This document shows positions 1 through 11,138 of a stretch of 64,000 nucleotides of DNA, piece by piece. The DNA is from Diplolepis rosae (taxonomy: Eukaryota > Arthropoda > Insecta > Hymenoptera > Diplolepididae). Position 1 is the stretch's first letter; each line of letters opens with the position of its first letter. Made by a program: the position numbers and the translations under genes. The notes under the pieces are model-generated. The model did no database searches and had not been told where the DNA came from. It saw only the letters and a list, made by a program, of their open reading frames with translations. The DNA is taken from positions 310,001 to 374,000 of the forward strand of contig JAPYXD010000266.1 of the NCBI GenBank assembly GCA_030998225.1. Reading direction: 5' to 3'.

Positions 1-385
1 AAAGAGATAAAGAAGAAGAGATCGGAAGAAGGAATCAGAAAATTTAGAGAAAGGCTCGAAGACGTATCATTCGAAAGGGAAGGAGTACAAGAAGGTTTAA
101 GAGAGCTGGTGGAGAAAATGAGGAAAGCAGTAACTAAGAAAAGAATGAAAATACAAAAATGGAGGCCCGGTAGAAAAAAGCGGTGGAACAAGGAATGCAG
201 AGAAATCAAAACAGAATTAACCAGGAAATTAAGAGAATACAAAGCAGGAAAAATTGATAGGAAAGAGTTCGCAGCTGAAAGGAATAGGCAGAAGAAGATA
301 TGTAAAGAAAGAGAGGAAAAGCAACGGAAGGAGAAAATAGAGAAAATAATGAACTTAAAAGATGAAACAGAAATATGGAAGTATA
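1..385 (+). pseudogene. Non-LTR retrotransposon ORF2 fragment (endonuclease-RT linker)
   Basis: The frame is open from base 1 up to the edge of an inserted MITE. It encodes a very basic, Lys/Arg/Glu-rich stretch with the motif RWNKECREIKTELTRKL near the middle. That motif is typical of the linker between the apurinic endonuclease and the reverse transcriptase in insect I/Jockey/R1-type non-LTR retrotransposons. Both catalytic domains lie outside this piece. The matching downstream part resumes after the MITE and again after a solo LTR, so this is one old element cut twice. The family is recognised from the linker and from the RT motifs downstream; the exact clade is not resolved. It is non-functional. 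Confidence 0.7.
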
Positions 386-834
386 TTGGCAAAACAAACG
401 TCCACCGCGGGCTTAGGGGCGCTGCTGCATGAAAAAAATCATGGCTGCCGCAGGGCTTCGGCGTTCACGTATTTACCGTTGATCTGAATAGGACTTTAAA
501 AATTACGTTTATCTGTAAGTGCTAAAAGTGCTTTTTTGTCGTTAAATACGATACGCGAGTACGCACAAGCACTGCCCTTACGAGTAAAGTCCTTTTCTTT
601 CCTGTGCTTCGGTGAGAATTCTATTTTCACGCTTATATTTATTTATGCACTTGTCACTTACTTTTTATGTTAACTATATATTTATTTGTCAATCAATTGA
701 TTAATTACTGCGTTACACTGTGAGCATTTGGCTTTAGTATAGTATACACAATGCTGCGCGAAGCCCAACGGTAGCCATATTGATTAGTTCGCTTTTCGAC
801 CACCAGGTCTCGCATTGCAAGTTTGAATTGCCAA
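386..834. mobile_element. 449-bp MITE with TA target duplication
   Basis: The ends are inverted: TTGGCAAAACAAAC on the left and GTTTGAATTGCCAA on the right, matching at 12 of 14 positions. Each end is flanked by a TA dinucleotide (384-385 and 835-836). Further in, ATGGCTGCCGCAGGGCTTCG on the left is mirrored imperfectly on the right around 755-780, so the inverted arms extend well past the termini. There is no coding capacity. Size, TA duplication and imperfect long arms fit a Tc1/mariner-type MITE. It interrupts the ORF2 linker of the host retrotransposon. Confidence 0.72.
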
Positions 835-836
835 TA

Positions 837-979
837 GGGAAGGAAAGAGAAAAAAGAGTGATGATAGTACATGATTGGAAACAACACTTCATGAATGTAT
901 TGGAAAGAACAGAAAGGGGCAGAGAAGAAGAGAGAAGGATAAAGGTGGAAGGGGGTGAAACAGAAGAAAATTAAAGAGT
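837..979 (+). pseudogene. Non-LTR ORF2 fragment, continuation before the RT domain
   Basis: After the MITE the reading resumes with a charged segment containing HDWKQHFMNVLERTERG and a Glu/Arg-rich tail. This matches the short conserved block that sits just before the reverse transcriptase in the same class of non-LTR elements. It runs directly into the target duplication of the solo LTR that begins at 984. It is a fragment only and shows no independent start. Confidence 0.6.
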
Positions 980-983
980 AGCC

Positions 984-3348
984 TGTGACGTTGCAGTATT
1001 CACGTCATAAATTATTTTGAAAATTCAGTAATTCTAGTAACTTTAATAAAAATAAAATTCACTTAAACCTATGGCCGACTCCGAGACTGCAGAACATTCC
1101 ACAGTCAATACCGAGCGATATGAGACGTATTTTTTTTGTAGATATATATCCGACTTTTGTTATTTACTTTTTTTATATGTGCATTTCGACGTCTGCTGAC
1201 AACGTGGGATGTCGAGGGACGCTGACGACCATGAGAAGACCCTAATCAACTCCTTCAGAGAGCTGGCTGACGCGACGACGCATTTTAAATTTGAAGATAA
1301 TCCCGCCCAGCGCGACAGAGTCGACAAGCTGCGCAGTAGCATTCTGTCATGAATACTTTCGCAAAATAACACCAGAATCAGAGGAGCATTAATTAACTAT
1401 TGGATGCTGGATGGACCTATCGACATAAAGTGGAACTTTGGAATATAAATTATCCTTGAAGAAGATTTTGGCGCCCATCCCCGGTATATCGCGTGGGACC
1501 TCTAGGCTCAGGCCCGTAACATACCGCATTTCATCTGCTGGCTCCCTGCAAGACTCCTAGCGTGTACAGATGAGCATGGGAGGCCAGAAATTGACTTCGT
1601 GGATGCTAACGGAGAGGAAAGACGTCAGCTTAACATCTTCCGTATAAATAATTAATTCACTAAAAATAATTAATCACTAAAAATGATTAATTACTAAAAA
1701 TAATTAATTACTATGAATAAGTAATTACTATGAATAATTGATCACTATGAATAATTAATTACTATAAATAGATTGAATTACTATAAACAGTAAGACCACT
1801 GTCATGATTGGATGAAGTAAACTAGGACTAGATACGTTCCTGTATTTAAATGAATTACTGCATCTGCATGGTGGCTCCCTCTTTTTCACTAGTAGCGGGC
1901 GGAAGACAGCAAGAGTGGCGACTGGAGCGACACCTATAGAGAATTTTGGCGGGCTGAAACGACGAAGCGGAAGCAAGAACGTGGCTAGATAGACACTTCT
2001 AGTGGGACTTCGAGAGAGTAACATCGAGAGTCGGCCAGAGAGGAAAGTGTCCGCTGATTAACGAGGAAAAGGAAGGCGATTTCCGAGCTGGTTTTGAAGC
2101 AAGGCGAGATAGCGAGGAGTAGCGTTCAGCGTGGACAAATTGTGATAATGAGGTAGGTCTCTTTTGTGTTTAGCGAGAGGATATTTTTTGAGGTTAGGCG
2201 CCACGTGCAGGCACCAAGTAAAATTGTGCTAAGAGAATATAGTGTGGGAAATTTCATTAAGTCGCGTATTTTATGGGGTTAAAGATTATTGAGTGTTTTA
2301 TCGATTAAGAACAGTGTCGCGTAATATTAGTGATTTCGGGTGGTAACAAAGATCTTGCTTTTGAGGTTGAGGCTTGCACGTGTTGACGCGTAATGGAATC
2401 CTCAGCCAATTAATGGTGAGACCACGTGAGAAATCTCGCGGAGTGATTGCGATTTTGAGTAGTTGAATTCTCACACGTGCTCCAGAATTTTAGCGATCGG
2501 GTTTATGGAACTATCGTAGAGTAATTTCGAGTTTTTTTGCCGAATAATGCACGTGTGAGGATTGAATATTTTTCTTTTATATATGTATATCCAAGTTTGA
2601 CTGAGTGTGGAGTGAAATTTACGAACTTCGATGGTAGTATTATCATTGTTAACATTTATGGCACGTTATTGTATATCTTAGAGTGTTATTATTATTGTCG
2701 TAGTAATATAGTAGCTTGAAATTAAATAATGGCTGTAGAATGAGAGGAGGGGAAGTCCTAACCTTTTGCGAGCTAGCGAAACAAGATGGCGCAGACGGTT
2801 TGGCACTGAGCTACTACGATTGTATTGTCGTTCGAACTAGGTTAGCGTATTATTGTGTTATTGAGATTTAGGAATGTCGCCGGAATAGTGGATTTAATTA
2901 TAAATAAATAGAATTTTATAACATTTTGTTTCAGCTTCCTTATTTTTTTTTGGATTGAAGCCTTTACTTTCCCTATTGTGCACGAACCCCGCGCTCCACC
3001 ATTATCCAGAATTCGGAACTGAGCTAGACTGATATTGCCCGGTATACTGTGTTTCTGAGTTTTGGTTTATTTTTGAGGTTAAGTTTTGTTAATGATTATA
3101 GTCTCGCGATGCGTTGTGCCCGGGATATAAGAATTTGAGTTGGTGCTTGTCGTGCTCTTGTTTGCGGTACGCCCTGAGGCAACAAGTGACCCCCCCCCCC
3201 CTTTTCGTGAGTGTGACATTGACCCAAGAAAGGTCTGGCGCCCTGAGGGGTTTGTTTTGGATTCAGATTATAATTTTGTTTTTTGGGAATCTCAGAAATA
3301 CGGTACCGAAGTGGGCGTTGCTGGCCGACAAGAAATAGCAGCGTCACA
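984..3348 (+). mobile_element. Solo LTR of a long-LTR gypsy-type element (2,365 bp)
   Basis: The sequence starts TGTGACGTTGC and ends GCAGCGTCACA, inverted complements at 10 of 11 positions. It is flanked by AGCC on both sides (980-983 and 3349-3352), a 4-bp target duplication typical of Ty3/gypsy integration. No internal region is present, so it is a solo LTR left by LTR-LTR recombination. It carries a 17-bp tandem repeat at about 1645-1790 and coding-like segments around 1200-1370 and 1495-1650, the second related to sequence in the LTR at 13.5 kb. The termini also resemble those of the retrovirus at 15,584. Insertion is within the RT-containing ORF of an older non-LTR element. Confidence 0.85.
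1645..1790. repeat. 17-bp AT-rich tandem repeat
   Basis: About eight imperfect copies of a 17-base unit close to ATAATTAATTACTAAAA or ATAATTAATTACTATGA lie head to tail. The later copies differ consistently from the earlier ones (TATGA or TATAA in place of TAAAA), so the array grew in two steps. It lies inside the solo LTR. Confidence 0.8.
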
Positions 3349-3352
3349 AGCC

Positions 3353-4110
3353 GTAGGACGGACAGGAAGGCATAATATGCCCAATATACAAGAAAGGGGA
3401 GAAATCAGAAGCAAGCAACTACACAGGAGTAACGTTATTGTGCACAGAGTATAAGATATAAGAAATGATAACAGAAAAAAGATTAAGAGAGGAGACAGAC
3501 AGGTTACAATTATTAACGAAAACACAGTCGGGATTTAGAAAAGGAAGAAGCGGTTTAGACAATATATATATTACAGATCGCAGCAGAAAAGACGATAAAT
3601 AAGAAAAAAGGTAAACTGTTTGCATTTTTGTGGACCTAAAGGCGGCATTCGATAAGGTAAGAAGGGAAAAGCTATGGAAGTAATTGAGGGAAAAATATAG
3701 AAGAATACCTAACGAAAAGACAGGAAAGAGAAATTACAATTGGGAACAAAGGAGTTTACGCGTTGGCATACGCAGATGACGTGGCGATAATCGCAGGAAC
3801 GAAATAGGAAATGGAGAGAATGATAAAGTACCTGAATAAGTACTTTATGGAAAAAGAACTGGAGGTAGATGCCGAAAAATCGAGAATAATGGTATTCAGT
3901 AAGAGAAAAGGCAGAACGAAGGGAGAGTAGAAATGAAAGACCAGGAAATAGAAGAGTTAGCAGAGTTTAAAAGTCTAGGGTACACGTTTAAATACAATAA
4001 CAAGGACGATGTACACATGCACGATTTAATAAACACAGCAACAGCAGCAATGGTACAGAAATGAAGCATAGAAGATAGAAAGTTTGGAAGAGATTTCATA
4101 AGGAGAATAA
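3353..4110 (+). pseudogene. Non-LTR reverse transcriptase fragment, decayed
   Basis: This continues the element interrupted by the MITE and the solo LTR. By eye, in shifting frames, one can read the early RT block PIYKKGEK near 3385, SGFRKGRSGLDNIY near 3530-3570, FVDLKAAFDKV near 3628-3658, the catalytic box LAYADDVAII near 3764-3793, and MEKELEVDAEKSRIMVFSK after it. Block spacing is too short between FVDLKAAFD and YADD, so part of the palm domain is deleted. Several stops (for example near 3808) and frame changes are present. The blocks identify an I/Jockey/R1-like insect non-LTR element. It is dead. Confidence 0.8.
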
Positions 4111-4368
4111 TTATTAGTCCAGTAGAATTAGCCGAAAGCGGCTTTTTTCGCTTACTCCTCTGTTACAAATCATGAAAAATACTAGAAACATATAGAGGAA
4201 GAAAAAAAGACCGTGAATAGTGTGCACAAATTTTGGTGGCGAGTTTAAGTGGAAAAAAGTGTTTTTTGTCTTTAAGGCGTATCCGGCCAAAAAATATGAG
4301 TCGGACAAAAAAAGTTTGGAAGCAAAAGTTATAGCCAGATGATTAATGAACAAAATGGCACAAATAGG

Positions 4369-4900
4369 ATACCGAAAAAATGATTTGTTTACGAAATATG
4401 AGATTGTTAAGCAAAACATGTATTTGCCGGTTTTAGGGTTAAATTTCAATTTTTTCAAAATTCGCTGAATCTAATGCGCTTTTGTCTGTTTTGAAGAAAT
4501 TGAAATTTAACCCTAAAACCGACAAAGAAAAAGTGCCAGTTAGTTGCAAAATGCAAAAAAAATATATAAATAAACAAAAAATTGCAATTTCTTGATTGCA
4601 AATTGGAGTGAAGTAGTTATTGGATGGATTCCAATACCTTATCACTATTTTAGATTGTTGAAAAAAAAGTACAAGGGCCTAAACAGGGACACTTTCGCTA
4701 AATTAACAATTTGATAATTTAAAAAATATAAATCGGGCAAACTTGCAATTTTCAGACAATGTTGGCATATAGATTGACTCGATTTTGAAAAAACCAACAT
4801 TTTAAATTTTTTATTTGCAGTTACACGACTAAAATAAAAAAGGTTAATTTTTTGAATAACAATCTCGTATTTCGTAAACAAATCATTTTTTCGGAATCGG
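4369..4900. repeat. Fold-back repeat with nested inverted arms
   Basis: An outer pair of arms (about 4369-4413 and 4853-4900) shares the sequence GAAAAAATGATTTGTTTACG in inverse orientation. An inner pair (about 4431-4460 and 4492-4520) shares TTAGGGTTAAATTTCAATTT in inverse orientation around a short loop. The sequence could form a hairpin within a larger hairpin. There is no coding capacity. It is probably a MITE or fold-back element; I could not define a target duplication. Confidence 0.6.
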
Positions 4901-4929
4901 ATTTGTGATTTGTGCATTATCTCAAAAAC

Positions 4930-5720
4930 AGAACAGCGAGAACTTATTCAACATCCCAATAGAAAACGAGAAACATCCATACATCTGTCACATTCTGCGA
5001 TATATTTGAATGTGTATAATACGTACAGGTTAGGCATAGAAAGTCTAGGGAATAACTATAAAACAGAAATCAGAAGTAGGGACATGTAGGGGGTCCTTCA
5101 ATTCTCAGGAAAAAAGACTTGGTCACGTGAAACACTGACTGTTGTATTATACAGAAACATATAAGAGGCCCGATACAATAGCAAGCCGTTCAGTTTTTTT
5201 TCTAAAATTTAACGTTGGTCTTGCGAGAGAGAATAGTGCTGCTTCTCCTATTGAAACTCTAAAGAATTTCACAGTGTGGGGTCGCAAAATTTGACAGGCT
5301 ACAATCTACAATTCTGAAGTTCGGTAGTCATAAAAATCGTCGTGGCCCATTTCCGAATCTTTGAACAGGTCTTAGATTCAGCGTTGAAAAAGGATAATCG
5401 CTTTTTATCAATTACACTCGTGGGAACAATCACTCCATCGCCCTAATAACTGTGAGAATGATTTGCTCCAATTCGCTCATACTTGCATTTTTGGCTCTGA
5501 TAAGGACGCTCATCAGTGATTCATTTCAAATCTAAAAAATATATAAAAAAATTTCGCTAATGTGAGGTTTTTTTCGTGCGGAATTTTTTTATTCACGTTT
5601 TTGAAAATAAATCGACAAAAAACTTGAAATTGCTTCAGATAAAAATACATTGGAATAACAGGTAAAATGGAACAATTTGACAATTTTTACTCTTAATAAA
5701 TTAGAAAAATTTATGGTAAA
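4930..5720. other. AT-rich sequence with no recognisable feature
   Basis: I find no conserved protein motif, tandem repeat or clear inverted repeat in this stretch. Short open frames are not supported by composition or motifs. Confidence 0.4.
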
Positions 5721-6720
5721 TGTTGCGTCCCGAGTAAAAGGCGAAAGTAGTTTGGATTTTTAGATGTAAGGGAGGCGGTTAACTGATTATATCAGGTTGG
5801 TAAGGCCTGATAATTTATTTTCATCTGTGGGCACGTTGGCACTTGTCAGGTCTATGGGCCCTGAGTTGTTCACAATGATAATAAAACACTGAATTTATAT
5901 ATAAATAATTTATTGAACAGTAAGTAATGAAGTTTATAGAATTTGATAAAGGAACGATACTTATGTAAGTGGTAACTTACTTGTCTACCTCTTACATTAG
6001 AGGGCAAAAGAGAGCTTTGTCGTTTGTTACTCCTATTGGTTACTTTGTTCTTTCTACTAGGCTATATGAACCCTGAGAATGGTGTTAGCCGAGAATTCAG
6101 CTGATGTGGAATGATGTCTAGTTAGTGATGCCCGGTGTGTACGCTAGGAACTTGCTGGTGCTGCTGTTTAGGAATTCTCTGGGCGTGTCTATCCAATGAA
6201 GCTGTGAAGAGGGGACTTTATTCTTATACTGCTATGGAGAGCGAGCACTCCAACTCATCTACTGACAAGGAAAGCTGCTGAAGATTGCGTCTTCATTGCG
6301 CTTGAAGGCCCCTGGGGTGCTTCATCCTTCTTCCCTGGTCCCTCCTATTCGGGGATATTATTAATTAATTAATATTAATAACTATTAATTATCGTGGTTA
6401 GATAACCCCGTTCATTCTCTGTCTGGAAGTACAGTAGCTTGTCCGCGCCGCCAGCTTCGTCGCGATAGTTTGGTAGTGCGTGTTTCCGAATTGGAAGATC
6501 GGTTAGAGGTTGAGATTGACAAGTTAGCAGCATTATTATAGTAAATTTTTACTGTGTATTTTACCTTAAGCCTTCTCGGCCAGTCTCTCTTATTTTGAGT
6601 TTTTCCTTTTCCTATCGTTACTTTTAAGGCTATTTCTAATGATAGTAATAACTAAGTTACCAAATTCCCTTAGGGAGGGGGTCTATTTTTACTTCTGCAT
6701 TAGCTCCCACCGCTACAACA
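5721..6720 (-). mobile_element. Possible LTR, minus orientation
   Basis: Read on the minus strand, the stretch begins TGTTGTAGCGGTGGG and ends GGGACGCAACA, so it has TG...CA ends. It contains a polyadenylation-like AATAAATTATTTAT near 5910. The F-type envelope fragment upstream on the same strand (8.0-8.6 kb) would fit this being a 3' LTR. No matching target duplication or second copy is visible in the window, so the boundaries are tentative. Confidence 0.3.
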
Positions 6721-8039
6721 TGCATATATATATATTTTGAATATGGGTTCACCAATCAATAATTGATGATCCCATTTTTACTTGTACATTATAAAAAAGA
6801 ATTAAGATAGTTAATTAAGGTACTCTACGTTCATTTATTGGTTAGACCTGAAAATTTGACCTAGAAAATAAAATTCCTTATGTACTTGTTTCGATGCCAT
6901 ATTGGCATCACGTGCTTGCGATAGTGGCGATTAGATTGCCTTACCTGAAATTATACTTTATTCGTCCTGATAAATTTCAATTTCGAAGTGCTATTGAAGT
7001 TACATGCTTTTGTGGTTTCGGGAAAGCTTAAATTATGTAGCTCAATTTCGATTGATTTACACAAATGAGACATACCGTTCATGGAGCACTCTGTTTTGCA
7101 TGTCTATGTATTTCATTAGTGCTTTCATGGTAGCAGTTTGTGCAACCGCACTTCTAGTGGTGTATTTATTAGGTGGCCATTGTTACAAAGTCGCCATGAA
7201 ATTTTTTTACAACACTTCCATGATGGCAGCCATGTTTTCGGCGTGTATTATTTAATATCGCGACTTGGTACCTTGTTGTATATTGGTATAAAGCCCGGAC
7301 CAATACTATTTTGGTAAGTCCAATAATGAATATGTCATAGGAAGTCATATGAGTTGAGAAGAACTTCTTAGAGTAATCTTAGTACGTGCATTCCTCTCCT
7401 CGTGGTATGATATGATTCATTCCAGGCGGTAACGGTTCTTCTTATCGCTGGGAGGTTCGAGTTACGCTCTAGGCATGTTTTCGGGAGTCTTGGCTGCTGG
7501 TAAAATGTACGCTGCACTCTACAAAGTGTCACATTGCAATTCTTTGTGCAATTGGATTATAATTCATTATGTTTTCTCTCAGTGGTTGTGATTTATTTCT
7601 TTCATGATTGCGACTGGCTGCAAGTTTGCTATTGCTAACTCCTCGTACTTTTTGTGATGATCCTTTTTCTTTTAACTCCATTTTTTTGATGATTAGTTTA
7701 TTGTGGGTGCCATTATTATGATAATATGTCCTTTTTCTGTTTTTCCCTTTTTACAGGTGATGCTAATTGGCCCTGGATTTTTGGTTCAATATATCCATGC
7801 TTTTAATGACAGAATATGCTTCCAGTAAACTGAACTTTCTGTGTTTATTTTAACATCACATTAATGTAAAATTTTTATTGAAGGGCGTGTAAGCATCAGA
7901 CATTCACAGGACGTAGTTATAGTTATGACGTAATTATTGTTATAGTTATAGTTAATAGTTATGACTATCTCGTCTATTGGTTGGGTGCTTTCGGAAATAG
8001 TGTGGTAGATTGTTTTCTGGCAAGTATCATGATAATCTT
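6721..8039 (-). other. Probable 3' part of a decayed retroviral element
   Basis: The interval lies between the possible LTR and the recognisable envelope fragment. In the minus frames there are scattered Cys- and Trp-containing stretches around 7400-7560 that could be the C-terminal half of the same envelope gene, but stops are frequent and no diagnostic motif survives. The plus-strand open frame at 7004-7255 is hydrophobic and unsupported. Confidence 0.25.
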
Positions 8040-8600
8040 GTCTGACAAAAAGAATTTTCTTTCGTCTTCTGCCAGGGCAATGTATTGCTTTTTTGGTGAG
8101 ATGTGGACGGCTCTTGTGTAATTTTCTGAAATGTTCTAGTATACAGGAAATGGATAGATTTTATATAATTGTAGTGCTTTTCTATCTAGTAATGGAATGT
8201 CTACTGATATTAGTAGTTTTCCAGATGCAATTTTGATGTCTGTTTTGCCAATTTGCGAAAGTAATTCTGCCCTAATATGTGAAGTGGAAATTCGTAGTCT
8301 TCTATTTTGCTGTGTATTTCGATGATTACTTCCTGTAGTTGGGCTTTGGGAATTTTCGAGGGGTGTAATTTGCCTTCTCGTGCATATTCTGTTATTTTAA
8401 TGAACTATTTTAATACTCCACGTGAATGTTATAATCTTAGTTCCAAATGTGTTGGCCATTAGATCATTTTTTCGTATTACATGTAGTCGTTCCAATATTG
8501 TCCTTGTGATTCTATTTTGTGAATAGTTTAATTTAGTTTCTTCTGAATGGTTTGAATTTGTTCAGTTTCCTTTTTTAAGTCCTGATGACTATTATTTACT
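8040..8600 (-). pseudogene. env: Errantivirus F-type envelope gene fragment
   Basis: On the minus strand, across several broken frames, the order of motifs matches the fusion-type envelope of insect errantiviruses. A coiled-coil-like stretch with LKKETEQIQTIQKKLN lies near 8530-8585. The block AREGKLHPSKIPKAQLQEVI lies near 8340-8395. The conserved IPLLDRKALQLYKIYPFPV lies at about 8146-8205. In the family this protein sits in the virion or cell membrane and mediates fusion. Here it has many stops, no start, no transmembrane end and no intact frame, so it is an old remnant. It is a different envelope type from the one in the 15.6-28.9 kb retrovirus. Confidence 0.65.
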
Positions 8601-8639
8601 TCTGCTTTTACTATGTCTGACGTGCACATTTTTACTGCT

Positions 8640-8760
8640 GTGAATGCTTGTTACTCTGGGCATTTCACAAGCTGTAGGCAGTGCTGAAGGGACGCCAGTG
8701 ATTGACGGTCGCGAATGATCAGACGGCAAACTAGTGATATCTGTAATAAGTTCGTCTGAG
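8640..8760 (-). repeat. Segment shared with the gypsy element at 31.6 kb
   Basis: The minus-strand sequence encodes LPSDHSRPSITGVPSALPTA, closely matching the upstream part of the open frame at 31,284-31,673. The nucleotide match is also plain (for example CCAGTGATTGACGGTCGCGA in both). In the 31.6-kb element the segment lies between RNase H and a macro-like domain, whereas here it lies just before envelope sequence. That suggests an internal deletion joined the two parts, or that the segment moves separately. Confidence 0.6.
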
Positions 8761-8822
8761 TATCTGGGTATATTTATTTCCATTCGTCGCTTTAGTTGAT
8801 TGTTTGAGGCTTGGGTCATCAT

Positions 8823-9355
8823 CTACTTTTTCTGGAAATAGAGTGAAAATAGCCTTGGGTTTTCTGAATGGTGAAATAGTTGTATCTCATGCTGTGCTGG
8901 AATTTCTAGAGTGGGTGCAAATAAAAAGCATTTCTTCATCAATTATCCATGTCTCCTGAAAATTTTGTTCCGCACCTGCACATTCAGAAAATTATATAAA
9001 TATTTTGATCTCAAGGAAAGGATTTGTGTGAGATTGTCGTTGGAAAACTTAGCTACCAACAATTAATTTAGCTAATGTTCATTGTCTACCATAACTACAC
9101 GCAAAAAATGATATTTTATGTAGCTGAAACATTTTCAAAAAATTACCTAATAATCACTTCGGATTTTTCATTTGTATGAACTATTTTTGCTATGAAATTG
9201 GTATTAACAGTATAAAATTGTTAGTCATATAGAGATTGAAATTGTTTTTCTATTTAATAATTTTATAATTGAGATATACTTTTTAATGAAAACACATTTC
9301 CTTATTTTTTTAATTTACTAAAATTTAGTATAGCTGATTACGTCCCTATAATATA
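8823..9355. other. AT-rich sequence, no feature seen
   Basis: I see no motif or repeat I can defend. The minus frame upstream of the shared 8.7-kb segment is partly open but matches nothing I recognise. Confidence 0.35.
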
Positions 9356-10558
9356 CAGGGTGAGGCACATAAAATGTTACAGAGCGATATCACTCAAACT
9401 ATTGATCATATCCAAATATGTTTCAGACAAACTTTTCAGTGTTCGAGAAGGCCGTCATACTCGACCACCCTATTTTTTATCGGTGGAGGCGCTGAAGCTA
9501 CGTCAAGGTCAACTTCACTTTTTTAAATGGAACCATGTATTTCTTTTTCGATGACATTATTACCGATTTTAAGACGAATTCAGCGTCCTACAACACAAGG
9601 TCATTCTAGTCAACTAACCTTGGTTTGGGTCTACTTACAGAAGATGCTCGAAGTGATGACCCTCGATTTGTTGCATCCACATGTTCATGCGAACATGCAA
9701 GGGCACGTCTTCCATTAATTGAGGCAGTACGTTTTGCAGAAAGTTTGCGTAAACTTGCCCAGTCAAGCGACCTTAAAAAAATATGGACCAATGTCGTGAT
9801 CGCCGACAATGCCGCACCAATAATTAACGGGCCACGGATGTTGAAATGGTACAGTTTTCATCGATCGAGGATTCTCATTTGCGCAATAATGCATATTATG
9901 CCTATTCACATTTCCCGTATTTGCGAAGTTAGCTTCATCAGAAAAAAGCGCATGACTCAAAAATGAGACATCTGTGCGCATTTTTCTACGAATCCAATTA
10001 CAGAAATAGACGCGTTTTAGAAAATCATTGTCGTATAAATCCTGATGTAATGATATACGATACGGATGGAACTTGTGTTGATGAAAGATTCTTAATACAG
10101 ATCGCTGACTAATTCCACTTTTTTTTCCATTTGTCTGCTGCTCGCATGTGGATTTAGTGCAGAAAAAGCTAAGATAGCAGCCGCATTATTTTCATTAACA
10201 ATTGGTCGACGTTTGACTCGTGTTTGTTTCACTGTACCGAAGCGACAGAAATGGTCAGCTAATCGCTTAAAAGCCATGTGCGATTTTAGTTGCCAATCCG
10301 GATCACAAGCCGTATACAAATGTAGGTCGCTGAATGCGTCTTAAAATTGGTAATAATGTCATCGAAAAAGAAATACATGGTTCCATTAAAAAAAGTGGAG
10401 TTGACCTTGACGTAGCTTCAGCGCCTCCACCGATAAAAATATAGGGTGGTCGAGTATGACGGCCTTCTCTAACACTGAAACTTTTGTCTGAAACATTTTT
10501 GGATATGATCAATAGTTTGAGTGCTATCGCTCTGAAACACTTTATGTGACTCACCCTG
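9356..10558 (-). mobile_element. Mariner-superfamily element with about 200-bp inverted ends
   Basis: The left end CAGGGTGAGGCACATAAAAT and the right end (CACTTTATGTGACTCACCCTG) are inverted copies, and the similarity continues inward for about 200 bases (to about 9570 and 10,350). TA precedes the left end at 9354-9355; the dinucleotide after the right end is TG, which I read as a decayed TA. The interior codes for a mariner-type transposase on the minus strand. Arms this long are unusual for mariner relatives, whose terminal repeats are often short. Confidence 0.85.
9620..10319 (-). pseudogene. Mariner/IS630-type transposase, frameshifted
   Basis: Translated from the minus strand, the N-terminal part shows a helix-turn-helix region with NAAAILAFSALNPHASSRQM (10,092-10,319). 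After frame changes comes the DDE-domain block FSDEANFANTGNVNRHNMHY (about 9870-9930), whose D should be the first catalytic Asp, followed by NYWCGIVGDHDIGPYFF. The last recognisable part, DVPLHVRMNMW near 9690-9720, precedes the place where the second catalytic Asp is expected; the sequence then breaks off into the inverted end. The catalytic triad is therefore incomplete. In the family this enzyme binds the terminal repeats and cuts and joins DNA in the nucleus. Confidence 0.8.
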
Positions 10559-11138
10559 TGAGTCAATATGCAATGTGCATACACAATCTGAATTTACTCA
10601 TATTCCAACATAATTTGCTATGCAAAATTTAGAAGGAAGTGCATTAAAACAATTTTGTTTTGGGATCCTTGCATTTTATAAGTGAATTTTTAACACAGTT
10701 ATCTATTGCAATTAATACTACTCAAACGATGTTTCATCCCAATTAAAATGAAACACGAGAAGAAAATTCTGGATTCGAATATTATTAGAATTAAGGATAT
10801 TACTTTAAACACTAATAAAATTTCGCAGAAAAATTATTTTATGATCATCCTGTTCAACGGGATTTCAAGAATATCAGCCAGTTCACTTATCCATAAAATT
10901 GACATATTATTACAAATTATTGCCATCTTACTGATTATTCAATAAACTTAATTTTAAATCGCGGAAGTGTAAAATTAAAAGTAGACATGCATGTCATAAT
11001 ACTTATATCTTGAACAACTATGAAAGAAATTAAAAGTTGAAAAGTTTCTGGTTAATTATTTGAATAAATAATTTATAGACATATTAGTTATAAATATTAA
11101 ATGTTATAAATAATAAAACAAGTTTTTCTGTGGAAAAA
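10559..11138. other. AT-rich spacer
   Basis: No supported feature. The short plus-strand frame at 10,706-10,945 is Ile/Lys/Asn-rich, as expected by chance in AT-rich DNA. Confidence 0.4.

Noticed and set aside
3096..3454. Small genes on both strands near 3.1-3.5 kb
   Set aside because: The overlapping frames span the 3' end of the solo LTR and the following RT remnant. They show no motif and are chance openings in GC-rich DNA.
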